From: Nemophila menziesii
Lineage: Eukaryota > Streptophyta > Magnoliopsida > Boraginales > Hydrophyllaceae
Direction of reading: 5' to 3'
Assembly: GCA_029959085.1 (NCBI GenBank)
Contig: JARWIR010000017.1
Location: 20,387,507 to 20,451,506 of the forward strand
DNA: 64,000 nucleotides
How positions within the stretch are numbered: position 1 is the stretch's first letter; each line of letters opens with the position of its first letter. Positions 23,526 to 34,518 of this stretch are shown piece after piece. The notes under the pieces are model-generated. The model was not told where the DNA came from. It saw nothing but the letters and a program-made list of their open reading frames with translations, and did no database searches. The position numbers and the translations under genes were made by a program.

Positions 23526-24649
23526 ATGGGAGAGGATGATTTCTTTGAGTTAGAGGAACTAATTGAAGATGATGATGAGATAGAAATAAGTGATTCAATA
23601 CCTACTGTGATTAGAACTAGAGATGAAATACAGGAGGGGATTCGGTTATGGCGAAACACTGTTGTTATTAGATTACTGGGTAGAGAGGTTGGGTTCACTT
23701 ATTTATCGTCGAAATTAAGGAAAATATGGAATCCTATTGGTCACTTTGAACTTGTTGATGTAGGCCATGGTTACTACATGGTAAAATTCGAGAAGAGGGA
23801 CGATTTTGATTTTGCGCTTTCAGGTGGTCCTTGGATGGTGCTGGACCATTATCTTGTAGTTAGAGAATGGACTCCGAGTTTCAATGCTATATCCAACTCG
23901 ATAACGACAACAACTGCTTGGGTAAGAGTAACCAATGTGGGTATGCAAAATTATACTATGTGAATCCTGAGGAAAAGCTTGGTTGAACCGTGAAGATAGA
24001 CCCTATGACCAAGGGAAGGTTAAGGGGTAACTATGCACGGCTACCCGTTGAGCTTGATCTGAGCAAGCCTCTCAAACCGGAAGTGAGAATTGAGTCCGAT
24101 ATATGTAAGGTAGAATATGAAGGGCTCCACCTAATATGTTTCGAATGTGGAAAATTCGGCCACAGAAAGGAAAATTGCCCGCCTAATGGCGCGATTAGAA
24201 TGGAGGTAGATACGAGTTTGGATAAAGGTAAGGAGAAAGTAATTGAAACTAGGATAGAAGCCCCAAGTCAAAAAGAAAAATATGGGGAATGTATGACGGA
24301 AAGACGCAGAAATAGAGGTAATAATTTCAACTCGACAAAAGCATCATTTCATGGGGGTCTAGGGACTCGATTAGAGGCACTAAGGATGGAGGAAAATTTG
24401 ACAGAAATGAGACAAGGCTCGTATGGGGTACAAAGCAAAGGGCATAGCTCGAGGATGAAAACACAGAATAATAAAGGGAAGAGTGTATCGTGGGCTAATA
24501 CGAATAATAAAAAGGGTGGTGGCGCTAAAGGCCATAGTGTTATCGCCTCACCAAATTTTGAGCAATGGAAATATTTGGAGGACGAAGTGGAGGTGCTTGA
24601 GTTCTCCACGGAAGAGCTCCAAAAGGGTGAGAAATCTACTGGGAAATAA
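23526..24649 (+). pseudogene. LINE 1 ORF1 (DUF4283 and CCHC zinc knuckle)
   Basis: 23526-23963 encodes a DUF4283-like nucleic-acid-binding domain (LWRNTVVIRLLGREVGFTYL, KFEKRDDFDFALSGGPWMV). After a frame break near 23965, 23990-24649 continues with LICFECGKFGHRKENC, a zf-CCHC_4 knuckle, and a basic, low-complexity tail. This is the usual ORF1 layout of plant L1-type LINEs. It is an RNA-binding chaperone in living elements and broken here. Confidence 0.85.
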
Positions 24650-25199
24650 AGTTTCTAAAAGGGAGAAAGGAGGTAAAAACATGGGGATCAGTAGCATTAG
24701 TGGGGCGGAAAAGGGTTGTGGGTAAGGCTCGAAAAGTGTGGCTGTGGAGGTAGCAAGTAGGGAGGTGGCGGATGACATGTTAGTAGAGGTACATGTGCTT
24801 GAAAGTGAGCTAAAGGACAGGGACCAAAATGAAATTAATAAAAGTTTAGTACCAACTGATGTTGGCATAAGCACTACAAGTGCTGTTGTCGAAATTCAGT
24901 CTCAATTAGAAGCACCTGCTTCTGCTTCTCACGTGAAGAAGGTGGACAGTTCGCTAGCCGAGATGCCCCCTGACCCTCTGTGGGATTAAGCAACTAATGG
25001 AGATGGAGATGAAGTAATGTGGCTTGAAATCCAAATTGCATATTCAACCGAGGAGTGTCAACAGCAGCTCGAGCTGCAAAAGTCAGTGAGCAAAGAGGAA
25101 GATGCTCTCTCGGGTTCTCACGCCTAATGCGCCAATAGGTATATCTTGTACTTAAATTTTTTTATTTAATAATCTATAAGATGTTTCAGGTACAACTTG

Positions 25200-28100
25200 G
25201 GGGAAGCCTATACAACCCATAAATATACTAATTTGGAATTGCTACGGTGCGGCAAAGCCGAGATTTTGATGGGTAATTCGCGATATGATTGCTAATAATA
25301 ATGTTTGGCTCACAGTAATAGTAGAACCGCGTGTATGCGGTGTGAATGAGAACAATATAATTAATTCGTTACAAAAAGACAACTCGATTAGAGTAGATTC
25401 GGAATGTTATAGAGGGGGATTTTGGCTACTTTGGAACGATTCAAACGTAAATGTTAGGGTCCTCTCTGTGGGTCGTCAAGTTGTAAACATGGAAATAAGT
25501 CAGAAAGGGTGTAGGTCCTGGATCTTTTTGGCAATATATGGAAGCCCGGACTACAAGGAATAGGAACTATTATGGGATGCATTTCATAAAGCATTCCATA
25601 GTATACAGACATTGTGGCTTGTCGTTGGGGATTTCAACCAAGTGGGTTTAGAAGTGGATAAAAAAGGAGGTGTTTCGGGTGTCTCTAGGAGAATGGAAAG
25701 ATTCGAGGAATGGAGACACAGCTGCGGCTTGATTGATCTGGGGTTTGAGGGTCCACGCTACACCTGGTATGATTTTGGAACTCCGGTCAAAGAATTTTGG
25801 AACGCTTAGACAGAGCCTATGGTAACGTAGAGTGGCAGGGTATGTTTCCGAAAGCAAGGGTTCTTCATTTAGCGAGGGTACACTCGGATCATATGCCGAT
25901 CTTGATACAAGTGTGTCCGAAACAAAGAGAAAAAATAAATTCCCGTCGTTTTAGGTTCGAAATAGCATGGTGCCTTGCCTTCACAAAGACTTCCAAGAAT
26001 TCATTAAGAACAAGTGGAATGGAAATGGCTTAAGGATTGGGGATGGAGTCTTAGCAATTCAGAATCATTTACTCAAATGGAAGATGGAAGTTTTTGGGGA
26101 CTTAAACCGAAGGAAGAGAGAATTATGTGCGAGGATTAGGGGTATTCAAAAATCATCACAGGTATCATATAATTCCTCGCTGCAACGAATGGCCATTCAA
26201 TTTGCAAAATAATATGAAAGTGTACTTGAGCAAGAGGAAGTTATGTACTTCCAAAACTCGAAAGAAAAATGGGTAGAATCGGGTGATCGGAATACAAATT
26301 TCTACCAATTAGCAGCTTCTGTAAGAAAGAAAGAGGCTTTTTGCATGAGATTATTGGATGATGCGGGTAATTGTGTAGAGGAAGATGATGATTTAAAAGC
26401 TATGGTTCGGGATTACTTCGAACAATTATACGAGAGGCCGAATGATCTTCCGGGAGGGTACACACTACCTTGTATTGGGCCTATTGAAAATGAAATACCG
26501 AATGATCTTGCGCAACCTTTCTCAGATGAAGAAATACGGATTGTCGTGTTTCAATCAAATCCGACTAAAGCTCCTGGTCAGGATGGTATGTCTGCTATGT
26601 TCTATTAGAAGTGTTGGTCTAATGTTGGTCCTTCGATTTGTCAGATGGTCAGGGAAGCTATTCGCACAGGTCACCTGCCTTCGGGTCTGAATGATACACT
26701 TATTAATCTTATCCCAAAAGTGTTAGACCCGAACCGGGTACGTTAATTTCGACCGATTAGTCTTATAAATTCTCCTGTTAAATTTATTATGAAAGCCATG
26801 GTCAATAGACTCAGGCCTATTCTCGCTAATATTGTTGGTCCTTGTCAAAGTAGATTTTTACCAGGTCGATCTACAGTGGATAACATAGTACTGATAAGGG
26901 AGGTTGATCACAAAATGCGTCATCAGCAAGGGAAGAGTGGTATCATGGCTGTCGAAATCGATCTTGCGGTGGCTTACGATAGAGTTAGATGGGATTTTAT
27001 TGAAGATACAATCAGACATTTTGCATTTCCGGATAGCTGGGTATCACTTGTTATGTCAAGTATGAAGGAGAATGAGATGCGTTTCCTATGGAATGGAGAG
27101 CCCCTCCTACCTTTTAAACCCCACCGGGGTATCCAGCAAGGGGCTCCAATCTCACCATACATATTAGACATGTGCATGGAAAGACTTTCCCTACTAATAC
27201 AAGATCTTTGTGCATCCGGAAGGTGAAAGGAGATTAGGATTGGACGCCAAGGCCCTAAATTATCGCACTTGTTTTTGCTGATGATTTAATCATGTTTGGT
27301 GAAGCTTCTTTATTGCATGTACAACTAATACAAGAGACGATGGATGTATTCTGTAGCGAGGCTGGACAAACAATTAGTGCCGAGAAGTCCCTTGTTTATT
27401 TTTCTAAGAATGTTCCTGATCAGATACTGAGTGATTTAGCAACGGCAAGTGGATTTTGTCATAGTAGCTCTTTTGGTACTTACCTAGGGTCCCTATTCTC
27501 TCTGGTAGGCTACCAAAGGGTTTTTATAAAGGCATATTAGAAAAGATGAGACGGAAGCTAGCTATGTGGAAGACTAAGACTCTGTCATTCGCTGGGCATG
27601 TCACACTTGCTCAGTCAGTTTTGAATGTGGTACCGGTCTATTAGATGCAAGTTATGAAGTTGCCAAAATATGTATGCAAAGAAATAGACAAGATTCCAAG
27701 GGATTTCATATGGGGATCATCAGGTCCTGAGAGGAAGATTCATTGGGTTGGTTGGGAACATTTCTGTAAACCGAAGAAGGAGGGTGGTCTAGGAATACGG
27801 AGTGCGGAGAAATATAATTTGGCCCTCTTAGTGAAACTTTTGAATTCTTCAACAAGAGCAAACTATAGCGTGGGTCGATATATTCCGAAACAAGCACTTT
27901 AAGGAATGCATCGTGAATCGAGTTCAGAAGAGAAACGATTCTAGTGCTTGCAAGGCCATTCGTGCGGGTGTTAAGGCTCTCCGTGATGGTATTATGGTGC
28001 TAAATGGAGTAACAGGTACTAAAATAGTGTGGAAATTTGAAATTTCAGGTTCTTTTTCGGTGAAATCTGCCTTTAAAAACATGGAGGAGTACGAGATGGA

Positions 28101-29292
28101 CGTGTCTTTCGATTGGGAATTGATTTGGAACATGAAATGCTCTTAAAAATACAATATTCTTGTGGAGAGTGGCGTTAAACCGGATTGCTACCATGGATAA
28201 TTTATTCAAACAGAATATAACTGAGTCTAGGAGATGTGGCTTATGTGGCGCCGAAAGGGAAGACTTACAACATGTTTTATTAAAAGGTAAAATTCCTTCT
28301 ATTATTTGGAACTTATTTGGTCTTGGAACAGGGATTAGATGTGGAGCTGGAGCTGTTGGAAGGGACCCCTGTGCCGGAGCTGGTTTACTTGCTGGAGGCG
28401 AGGTGACAGGTCTTGGAGGAAGTGCGGCCCCTGGACTGCAACAGCTGGAGGCGGGAATGGCAGCAGCTGACCGTGAGTCTTTGCTGGAGCTGAATGAACG
28501 TTGGCTACTCTAGATCGAGAGAGAAGCTTCGTTGCAACATCAGCTTCTGAGGTGGGCCAAGGACTGTTGGACCGAGCTATTAACAGTGGTCCAGTCTCTG
28601 TGAAGACTTAGGTTGAGTCTCATCTTCGCATCAAAGCATTTATTGCGGGTATAGAGTGGTCGTTTGTATATGTGGCTGCTCTCTGGGTCATATGGTTAAA
28701 GCGTAACCAATTGCTTTTCAATGAAGGAATAAAAACGCCTCATGTACTAGAACTCAAAAACGAAATCCTTTCTCCCGCTAGTAATTTTATTTTAGCCTGG
28801 GGAAAGAGCATAGATGGTGGCATAATTAAACTAGCTAAGAATGTAATGGTTAAATGGGTCAAACCATTTGAAGGCTTGAAGCTAAATATTGATGGAAGCT
28901 TTATTATGGAGAAAGGGATTGCAGGTATTGGAGGTATATTTAAGGATAAAAATGGCTCGTGTATCACAGGTTTTGCTGGTGCATGTGAGTTTGATTCTCC
29001 TCTTGTTTCGGAGATAAATGTGCTTCCTTTTGGTTTAAGGTGGGCTATTGGTAAAGGTTTTATTGAGCTATGTATTGTAACAGATTCGAAGGAGCTCCAT
29101 GCGCTAGTGAAGAGCGGTGGGAGTTCAAGGACTCACTATGAGGTGGACTCGAAGAAGTTCCATGCGCTAGTGAAGGGCGGTAGAAACTTAAGTAGTCGTT
29201 CTGTTTCAAGCATAAGAGATTGTTGCGTGATGTTAAAGAATTATCCTAAACTAGTCATTTTTCATGTATTTCGCAAATCTTTGTACACATAA
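25200..29292 (+). pseudogene. LINE 1 ORF2 (endonuclease, RT, RNase H), heavily mutated
   Basis: Endonuclease: WNCYGAAKPRF, then GDFNQVGLEVDKKGG, GPRYTWYDFG and HSDHMPIL, with several stops. RT: PTKAPGQDGM, FLPGRSTVDNI, AVEIDLAVAYDRVRWDF (catalytic Asp kept), PHRGIQQGAPISPY (GDP altered to GAP) and VFADDLIMF near 27267. The zf-RVT segment is CGLCGAEREDLQHVL. RNase H starts KLNIDGSF near 28884. A G/A-rich, GC-rich stretch of about 200 bp (28320-28520) separates zf-RVT from RNase H and does not look like the linker of the sister copy at 29.4-30.4 kb. Confidence 0.85.
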
Positions 29293-29337
29293 ATTCGCAA
29301 AAGAAGGAGATTTCTCAGAAGAGAGGTTGCACGCCTT

Positions 29338-30388
29338 CTTTTTTTTTTTTTGCATACATGAGAGGCTTATAAAGCCGTTAAGAAAACGAGATTACAAAAT
29401 AAAACATGTGATCTTAGAGGGAATCAAGCACAACTCTAGCAGTTGCGCATTCGTTTCTATCTCTAGTTATTAAATTCCAGATAAACATAGGAGGATCTGT
29501 AAAGTCTAAAGGTTGCGATTGCGATTTTGCTCCTTCCTTTGCTAGCTTATCCGCGCAAAGGTTTGCTTCTCTAAAAATATGGTTCAAATTGAACCCCGGA
29601 TGATTTCTCAGCATAGAGCGACATTCTCTTAAGATTGAAACAAAGGTACTTTCTAAACTCCCACCGCCCTTCACTAGCGCATGGAGTTTCCCCAAGTCCC
29701 CCTCATTATGAGTCCCTGAACTCCCATCGCCCTTCACTAGCGCATGGAGCTCCTTCGAGTCTGTTTCAATACATAAGACTTTATAACCTTTATTAATTGC
29801 CCACTTAAGCCCAAAATGGAGTGCAAACATTTCTGAAACAAAAGGTGAATCAACTATACACGGACCCGTGAAACCGGCGATGCATGAGCCATACTTGTCA
29901 CGTACTAATCCACCTATTCCAGCTATTCTTTTATCAGAAACAAAGCTTCCATCAGTATTTAATTTCAAACCTTCGATTGGTTTTACCCATTTAACCATAA
30001 TATTCTGGGCCAATTTAGTTAAACCTCCATCCATACTTTTACCCCAAGCTAGAATAAAGTTACTAGCTAGGGAAAGTATTTCTCTTTTAAGCTCGAGTTT
30101 ATGGGGTATATTCGTAATCTCATTGAATACCATTTGGTTTCGCTTGGTCCATATTACCCACACGATAGCCGCGAAAATAAAAGGCCAATCCAAACCCGCA
30201 TACTTTGCCTTTGAGTTTAAATGTATTTCAAGCCAACTCATGATTGGAGAAATATTACACACAGGACCTCGAGTTCCAAGTCCCTGGTGTAATACCCCAG
30301 CAGATTCTGAACTATCAATAATTGCACGGTTGGTCCTCCATGTTTTGTTGCATTTCAGTAGCTGCTTAAACTCGTTACTGTTCTGGAT
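29338..30388 (-). mobile_element. 5'-truncated LINE of the same family, minus strand
   Basis: Flanked by an 11 bp target duplication TTGCACGCCTT (29327-29337 and 30389-30399), with its poly-A tail (poly-T on the plus strand) at 29339-29352. This is a clean target-primed insertion. It carries only the C-terminal RNase H part, open from the 5' truncation point down to 29414: VWVIWTKRNQMVFNE, then GLKLNTDGSF, CIETDSKELHALVK and FREANLCADKLAKEG. There is no stop in about 325 codons, so it is younger than LINE 1, which it meets head to head. It sits in the upstream region of cystatin B, about 240 bp ahead of its ATG. Confidence 0.9.
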
Positions 30389-30550
30389 TTGCACGCCTTT
30401 TTAATTAATTTATTTATTTCATATTCAATAAGAGAAGAAAGTCCATATAATCAAAACGTGACATGTAATAACTATTTTGGTGATATGTATACGGATATAT
30501 CAACTCTCTTGATCATGTTGTGTTGCCACAACTAACCTCTTCCTCTATTT

Positions 30551-30558
30551 ACGTGTCC
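30551..30558 (+). promoter_or_regulatory. ABRE/G-box-like ACGTGTCC upstream of cystatin B
   Basis: 78 bp ahead of the cystatin B ATG, inside the upstream block shared by the three cystatin copies. Confidence 0.35.
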
Positions 30559-30628
30559 AAACACCCATTTCTCTAATCACACTACAAGTAACCAAACCCC
30601 CATAACTATTCATCTTCTCACTCTACTC

Positions 30629-31051
30629 ATGGCAAAAAATACAACCCCCTTAACAATCCTTCTCCTCCTCCTTTCAGTATTCACACTATCTTTTTACACC
30701 CCCAATGCAACTGCTTTGGGTCCTAAACCAGGAGCAAGAACAAAGATCAAAGACGTGAAAACAAATCAAGAAATTCAACAACTTGGAAAATACTGCGTTG
30801 AAGAATATCTCAGGATACAAAAGAAACAGCACAAAGGCAAAGGCGGTGAAGCAAATTTAGTGTTTTCTAAAGTGATTGAAGCTGAGAAACAAACGGTTGC
30901 AGGTATTAAATATTATCTCAAGATCTCAACAACAACAACTACATGTAATGGATTTTACAAGAATTTTGATGCTGTTCTGGTTGTTCAACAATGGAAGAAG
31001 AAATCTAAGGAAATGCTTAAATTTGCTCCTTCCCCTTCACCAAACAATTAA
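30629..31051 (+). CDS. Secreted phytocystatin B, intact
   Basis: Cysteine protease inhibitor of the I25/CYS5-like phytocystatins, expected to block papain-type proteases in the secretory path or apoplast (family knowledge). 140 residues, intronless. Residues 1-29 form a signal peptide (TILLLLLSVFTLSFY core, likely cut after NATA). The phytocystatin helix motif is LGKYCVEEYL at 53-62. The inhibitory loop QTVAG is at 88-92 and the second hairpin Trp is W122 (QQWKKKSKEML). The N-terminal trunk reads [13 protein letters not shown] and lacks the usual GG pair. The mature protein has exactly two Cys (56 in the helix, 106 in the loop before NGFYKNF), which is uncommon in plant cystatins and also present in copies A and C. 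It faces F-box gene B, with about 200 bp between stop codons. Confidence 0.92.
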   Translation: MAKNTTPLTILLLLLSVFTLSFYTPNATALGPKPGARTKIKDVKTNQEIQQLGKYCVEEYLRIQKKQHKGKGGEANLVFSKVIEAEKQTVAGIKYYLKISTTTTTCNGFYKNFDAVLVVQQWKKKSKEMLKFAPSPSPNN

Positions 31052-31247
31052 ATTTTTATAAAGAAATGTCATATTCTATGAAAATTGTGATGCTAATAAA
31101 ATGGTAATACTAATTCATTGTTGCAAACAAAAGTAAGCTGTCTTACATTTTCCAACTGGTATACCAGAACTATTAATTGTCAAGCTAATTAATCTCAAAA
31201 GAGAAAGGGAAAGGGCCATATATATGAGACCATTCTAGTTACACATA

Positions 31248-33069
31248 CTAGTGATCGAGAAAATGTAATTCACAATTTACAGATCCTCGACAAAACGTGG
31301 ATACCTTCTGAAGTAGCTTAAATCTACCCTCATTATCCAAAAAGGAGGAAGGTTGTATTGTGATTGTTGTCAAGACTTTAGAATTCTTCAAAACATAAGC
31401 TAACATTTTCAGTTCATTTGCCTGACCTAGAAATCCTTCAATTGAGATTGTTTTAAGGCATGAAGAAAAGCAACTAGGCACTTTCTTAGGGTTCCTCCAA
31501 CGTTCATAATCCATGCGCATATCACAGAGCTGCACCAACAAAATTTATTACGTAAAAAGTTTGTCAATTAAGAATTAAGCACTGACCTCTGAAATTGTAA
31601 GAGATTCTAATTTCTTTGACTTTCCAAAAATGTTTAGCAGTGCAGTTGACCAACAAGCTGTGGTCAGTATAGTCAACTCAGATAACCTTAGAAAGCTTGG
31701 GGAAAAACGTGCTTCACTAAGATCCTTCATCAAAGGGAAAAAATAAATCAATAAATAACTCAACTGTGTCAATATGACCTATAACCAGATTAAGTCACCA
31801 ACTATAATTACAAACTCTAGAGCTAAGATATTTCATAATATAATATATTATAATATATTCAGTTAAATCTAAAGAAAACTCTAAAGGTATTTATATATGA
31901 TATAGATGAATAGATCCTTAAGCCAAACATAATGCTACATTAAACGACATTGATCTTGAAAACATAGTGCTACATTCACTACTAAAAGTAAACTAAATAA
32001 GATTAATGATGAAAACTTAATTGATTAACAAGCAAATAAAAGTAAACAATAAGCAGTTTACCTCCAGCTCATCACCCATACAAGATAGCTTCTTGACATT
32101 GTAAATCCCTTGGAAAACTTTAACAATAGCTTTGGAGTAATCATCTACTTCAATCACATTTGAATCATAACAAAGATCAAGTTTTGCTTCATCCAACAAG
32201 CATAAGTTCTCTAAGAAGTAGTCTTCCAACAAAAAACTGCTGGAAAGTTCAAAATATCGAAGTTGAGGAGCATTTATCGCAAGTGAGTAGTAAAACTCTT
32301 CAGGGAAACTTTCATCTTCATATTCATGGTTGGCAAATTTCAAGGTTATATTTCTCAAAGTAGGAGAAGATATTCTAAAGTTGAACACATTGTCATATTC
32401 TTCTCTCTGAACATATAGATTCTCAAGCGATGAACAACCAGAAATAAGCTTCACAACACATTCATCACATTGGTAAATCACATATTTAAGACTAAGGGTT
32501 TTAACATTTGGAAGAGAAACCAAGTTTGGTACATTGAGATTTATCCTACCAGATAATTTAAGAACTTTTAGTGTTTCACAAGTAAAAAGACTACAAGGCA
32601 TATCAAAGTATACAATATCGTCACGGTAACAATTCCACTTAATCACACTAGGCTTAAGAGAAACTGCGGTGGCTATCCAAGTATTAACACAATGAGCATC
32701 TCCAAATTGAGTGATCCTAAGAGAAAATTTGTCTATAGATTTTCGATCCAGGAATCGCAATACCTTGTTAACGAAATTTGCAAATAAACTGTTTTGTTCA
32801 TTTGTCGTGTGCTGGGGCTGGTTGAAATGTCGGGCCGTATCATCAAAACGGAGATTATGAATATCTCTCCATAAGAACTTCCACTTTGTTGAAAGGAAAC
32901 TGGTGGCCACGGCGTCCTCCGTCGGAAGAAGGGACAAAATGTGAGAAATAACCGATTCCGGCAAGTTGCTGATCCTATCAACATCATTTGAAACCGCTTC
33001 GGTACTGCGATTATGCCGTTTATGACGCTTATGACGCTTATCCCTAGAATCATTTGTAACCGATGCCAT
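31248..33069 (-). CDS. F-box/LRR/FBD protein B
   Basis: Predicted SCF substrate receptor. Exons 33069-32062, 31724-31587 and 31529-31248 give 475 codons in frame, with both introns phase 0 as in gene A. The N-terminal MASVTND is followed by a small tandem repeat DKRHKRHKRHNR (one extra KRH over gene A). The F-box RISNLPESVISHILSLLP continues to STKWKFLW. The LRR-like middle includes LKVLKLSGRINL and LISGCSSLENLYV. The FBD segment in exon 3 is WRNPKKVPSCFSSCLKTI. There are no lesions. An ATG 30 nt upstream in frame is a possible alternative start. The region just upstream contains TTGGGCCTAGG, a site II-like TGGGCC box found at many plant promoters; its role here is inferred. Confidence 0.9.
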
Positions 33070-33189
33070 ATTATTATTATTCAATAATAAACACTTCAAA
33101 TAAAGAGTCGGAGTTCAAGTGAGAGGGAAAACTTTTGGGATTTGGCTTGTGAACCGAAACCCTTGGGCCTAGGACGACAAGGGTCTGTT

Positions 33190-33600
33190 TGTATATTTTT
33201 TTTTTTTTCGAAATCAAACTTGATAAACTACAATTACAACAAAAAGTCTAAGCCAATACCAAACTGGCTTGTGGAAAGCAACTGCCTTTTAGTTATAGGA
33301 CCGTTAGTTAGCAATTTTGCTTTTAATTCTCCTTGTATTCAAAATGTAATTAAAAGTATTTACTATGTTTCCGAATTTTGTAATCCATCTTTCTCTTTTG
33401 TTAGAAGAGATGGAAACACGATAGCGGATTGGACTTGCAAGAATTTACCTTTAGGTGAGTCTCACGACTTTTGCGCAAGCCCATTCCCTACTATTTTGAC
33501 ACATTTGTTAAGCCTTGATTCATCCCCAATGGGGATAGGCTAACACAACGTTGTAATGGTTTTGGTTTTAATATAAGCGTTTGGAACAAAAAAAAAAATT
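33190..33600 (+). mobile_element. LINE 3' fragment (RNase H tail) upstream of F-box gene B
   Basis: An open stretch encodes a typical reverse-transcriptase-like RNase H C-terminus (ESNCLLVIGPLVSN, SPCIQNVIK, FSFVRRDGNTIADWTCK). It ends in an untranslated tail and an A run at about 33587-33597. It inserts into the F-box promoter region just after GTCTGTTTGTAT, which in gene A continues as host sequence. This family differs from LINE 1. The target duplication is not clear. Confidence 0.7.
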
Positions 33601-34518
33601 GTCTAAAAGTCTAACTAATTGAAAAGAGGAAAAGTATCCCAAAAGCTAAACAAAGCTCCCTTAAGTGTCTATTTTAATTTTATTTCTCTTCGACCTTTCT
33701 AAAATATGGAAAGAAATAAAATTAAATTATGGAATATGTTATAATGTTTAGTGGAAAGAGTTGAGTTAAGAAGTAGCTGCTTAATTCCATTCTTCAATAT
33801 ATTTGTTAATAAAATCATGATTCAACATATATGACAACTGTTTTTTTTTTTTTTTTTGTTACAGTTATATCAAATGGTTTAGAAATATGGAAGGGGTTGG
33901 AAGAGATAAGGAAGGTCGACATCTATTGTGGTAAAAAAAGACAAAAAAATGAAAGAACCAAATATATGATGCGCAGTAAATGAGTCATTTGTAGGTAAAT
34001 TTTAGTAGTGAGTTTAAGTGTACCAAGGTAAATGAGTAATAAATGGGTAAATTTTAGTAGTTAAAACTCACAAGATCACAAAAGGAGATCAGAATTCAGT
34101 ATTAACCCAAACAATGTGATATCGGATTTGGGGATAGAAAACCAGTTGCTTGCCTACTCTAATAAGGGATTTCGTTCTTTAGTCTTGTAAATTGATATTC
34201 ATTCTACCCTTTAATAACTTCTCAATGGAATGACTAAATCATTCACATGGAACAAGCTAGTGACTTGATTTACTTATCTGTTCATTCTCAAAACAAGAGA
34301 TTTGAATGACCACTTCAAACAACAAATTCATACAGAAAATTCATACACTTGGGTAATGCTAGAATTACATCAGTTGAGAGAAGCATAAAGATGATAATAC
34401 TAAGAGATACAAAATTGCCTCTGCAAAGTGTATATGTAACCATGCTACCTACATTTGCTTCAATTCATCTTTCATGCTTTCACTCATGAAAAGAGACAAT
34501 TTTCACATACTACTAAAA
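33600..34518. other. Spacer between F-box genes B and C
   Basis: AT-rich DNA without a gene. Near 33975-34075 a block of roughly 50 bp containing GTAAATGAGT and GGTAAATTTTAGTAG is present twice in tandem. No cystatin relic is visible here, although genes A and B have one on this side. Confidence 0.5.

Larger units (their letters stand above)
23102..29305 (+). mobile_element. LINE 1 (L1-type, plus strand), decayed and 3'-truncated
   Basis: A long non-LTR element with an ORF1 (DUF4283 plus zinc knuckle) at about 23.1-24.65 kb, an APE endonuclease at 25.2-25.95 kb, RT at 26.5-27.5 kb, a zf-RVT segment near 28.2 kb and RNase H at 28.67-29.29 kb. There are stops and frameshifts throughout. The 3' end is missing: after LCTHKFAKEG the sequence switches at about 29306 to DNA that also precedes cystatin copy A (GGAGAT..CTCA..AGAGAGGTTGCAC). 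There is therefore no poly-A tail, and the junction is the breakpoint of the segmental duplication. Confidence 0.9.

Noticed and set aside
33142..33543. A small gene upstream of F-box B.
   Set aside because: Its C-terminal half is the RNase H end of a LINE, and the first codons come from the F-box upstream DNA.
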